Part shown: positions 62,922-64,000 of the stretch, piece after piece
Layout of the letters: each line of letters begins with the position of its first letter
Position numbering within the stretch: position 1 is the first letter of the stretch
Source of the DNA: Clostridiales bacterium
Lineage (GTDB): Bacteria > Bacillota > Clostridia > Saccharofermentanales > Saccharofermentanaceae
Reading direction: 5' to 3'
Length of the DNA stretch: 64,000 bases
NCBI GenBank assembly: GCA_017617525.1
Contig: JAFZWA010000028.1
Location: forward strand, 1 to 64,000
Position numbers and translations under genes: made by a program
Notes under the pieces: model-generated
Database searches by the model: none
Seen by the model: the letters and a program-made list of their open reading frames with translations, nothing else
Told to the model about the DNA's origin: nothing

Positions 62922-63689
62922 ATGATTTGTCCTAATTGTCAAGCTGAAATGCCGGAAGGCATGAAGTTCTGTTCTTCTTGTGGTACTCCTCTTGCTGCTC
63001 CGGTCGCGGAAGCAGTAAACGACGCGGCTGCTCAAGTGCAGCAGGTTGCCGAGGATGTCCCGAGTGCTTCTTTTGATCCGGGCGCCCCGATCGCGGTTCC
63101 GAAACAGAAAGAAGTCGTACCGGAAGTATCTTCCGATATCCCGGAGGTAGTTCCTGAAGTTGCACCTATCGAAGAAGTAGTTCCTGAGTTTTCACAGATC
63201 GATCAGGCTCCGATCGTTGAGCCTGCGGTAGCTGTCGCTCCGATCCCGGTATCTTCACCGGCACCTGCTCCGGCTCCTGTACCTGTCCAGAATCCGACAC
63301 CTGCTCCGCCGCCGGTCGCTTTGAATCCTGAAACGATGGCTGCGCCTGTATACTCCCCGAATCCGTATCAGGCTCCGGTTACAGAAGAACTGAATCCGGA
63401 CGCAGAGCAGAAGCCGCTTAAGACGGGCACGGCTTTCTTCCTTATGCTGTTGTTCGCGATCCCGGTCGTTGGCTTGATCAGCTCGATCATTCTCTCTGCC
63501 GCAGGTAAGAAGTGCAAGAGCAGAAAGAGCTTCGCAAGAGCGGTATTGATCTGGAAGATCCTCCTGATCATCCTTGCGCTTTCACTTTGCATCGTTGTTT
63601 ACTTCATGTTCAATGAGATCTTTGAAGCCGCGATGTCCGGTGATGTGGAAGAACTTGTAGACACCATTAAGGACACTTTTGATCTCTGA
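62922..63689 (+). CDS. Zinc-ribbon, Pro/Val/Glu-rich membrane protein
   Basis: 255 residues from the ATG at 62922 with CCAGGAGGG upstream. An N-terminal double CxxC zinc ribbon (ICPNC...KFCSSCGTPL) leads into ~130 residues rich in Pro, Val and Glu, then two membrane helices (about 172-193 and 208-230) and an acidic tail. Such proteins are common in Clostridia and lack a known function. An extended -10 (TGATATAAT at 62834-62842) lies upstream. Confidence 0.82.
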   Translation: MICPNCQAEMPEGMKFCSSCGTPLAAPVAEAVNDAAAQVQQVAEDVPSASFDPGAPIAVPKQKEVVPEVSSDIPEVVPEVAPIEEVVPEFSQIDQAPIVEPAVAVAPIPVSSPAPAPAPVPVQNPTPAPPPVALNPETMAAPVYSPNPYQAPVTEELNPDAEQKPLKTGTAFFLMLLFAIPVVGLISSIILSAAGKKCKSRKSFARAVLIWKILLIILALSLCIVVYFMFNEIFEAAMSGDVEELVDTIKDTFDL

Positions 63690-63781
63690 TAAGTGCTTTT
63701 CCTTTAGTGCTTTTCGAGACGTAAAAGGAATGTAAATGCTATATGGCTGTTTAGAAGTTGTAACATTGTTTCTCTAAAATG

Positions 63782-63826
63782 ATAGCTGTGGATTAATCTA
63801 AGGGGATTATCCGCAGCTATTCTTTT
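63782..63826 (+). terminator. Hairpin between the zinc-ribbon gene and the DUF4004 gene
   Basis: ATAGCTGTGGAT (63782-63793) and ATCCGCAGCTAT (63809-63820) pair with one wobble and are followed by TCTTTTG. The distance from the upstream stop (~90 bases) and the close downstream gene leave open whether it terminates or attenuates. Confidence 0.6.
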
Positions 63827-63841
63827 GTGAGGGGTGAAACC

Positions 63842-64000
63842 ATGTTTGAGAATGAAGAATTGATTTCGAAAAAACAGCTTCTTCGTGTAGCGCGTATTTC
63901 ATACGGTACACTTTATCGTTGGAAAAGAATGAAATTGATTCCGGAGAGTTGGTTTATCCATAAAGCGACAGTAACCGGACAGGAGACGTTTCTCCCCAGA
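63842..64000 (+). CDS. DUF4004 (YhbD-like) MerR-type regulator, N-terminal part
   Basis: The frame begins with ATG at 63842 (GAGGGGTG upstream) and runs out of the window. The visible residues [31 protein letters not shown] and the [11 protein letters not shown] block are those of YhbD, whose helix-turn-helix is MerR-like. In Bacillus yhbD lies upstream of two bactofilin genes; if the same holds here, bactofilins should follow outside the window. Confidence 0.85.
   Translation, partial: MFENEELISKKQLLRVARISYGTLYRWKRMKLIPESWFIHKATVTGQETFLPR

Overview
The window is a chromosomal segment of a Gram-positive, low-to-mid GC anaerobe of class Clostridia. Supporting signs are strong AGGAGG-type ribosome binding sites, TTGACA/TATAAT promoters, IreB-RuvX-DUF1292, secG-rnr and mltG-U32 gene neighbourhoods, an HU protein, a Spo0A-C-like regulator, a DUF1934 protein and a DUF4004 (YhbD-like) protein at the right edge. 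A gut or rumen fermenter is my inference from the sugar genes (GH32 fructosidase, MFS glycoside-type transporter, aldose epimerase, glycogen phosphorylase). I see no insertion sequence, prophage, CRISPR array or rRNA operon. Almost all sequence is coding.

Layout. 1-6.3 kb: end of a Nudix hydrolase, an AraC-type regulator, a fused FeoA-FeoB iron transporter, a lipoprotein-like cyclophilin, an RluA-type pseudouridine synthase and a divergent DUF1934 protein. 6.4-12.6 kb: core genes rpmF, der, typA, mltG and a U32 tRNA-hydroxylase-type protein. 12.5-18.2 kb: small soluble enzymes (NimA-like flavoprotein, short GH32, P-loop kinase-like protein, phosphatase, two GNATs, nitrilase-family amidase, CatA-like acyltransferase). 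18.2-25.7 kb: a CPBP-fold protein lacking its histidines, a prepilin-type peptidase, glycogen phosphorylase with a histone-like tail, two tiny membrane proteins with duplicated promoter regions, a metallophosphoesterase and a PC4-like protein. 25.7-31.7 kb: ligA, a folate enzyme, a Spo0A-C-like protein, HU, an MFS transporter and a DUF1858 protein. 31.7-40.1 kb: a 7TMR-DISM-like histidine kinase with its response regulator, a Y-family polymerase coupled to a radical SAM gene, and an ABC-2 transporter operon.

40.3-41.0 kb holds no credible gene but carries a near-consensus promoter, about 590 nt of purine-rich sequence whose two ends are complementary, many internal hairpins and a strong terminator. 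I read this as a large structured noncoding RNA; it is the most interesting element in the window. 41.0-50.2 kb: hpt with a kinase-nuclease-like fusion, a zinc-ribbon protein, a serine hydrolase lipoprotein, YbaK, an ABC exporter, galM, azlCD, a thioesterase and a tRNA Val-Asp-Phe cluster. 50.3-64 kb: a calcium-type P-ATPase, secG-rnr, an HPr-like protein without the catalytic His, mtaB, ireB-ruvX-DUF1292 (twice), a complete CPBP protease, a 1054-residue anchored propeller/CBM/barrel protein, a zinc-ribbon membrane protein and the start of a DUF4004 regulator.

A genome-scale signal is also present: the octamer GTGCTTTT occurs 20 times on the given strand and 5 times on the other (counted by eye), about ten times random expectation and strand-biased, as Chi or chromosome-orienting sequences are. 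All assignments rest on reading motifs; no database search was possible.
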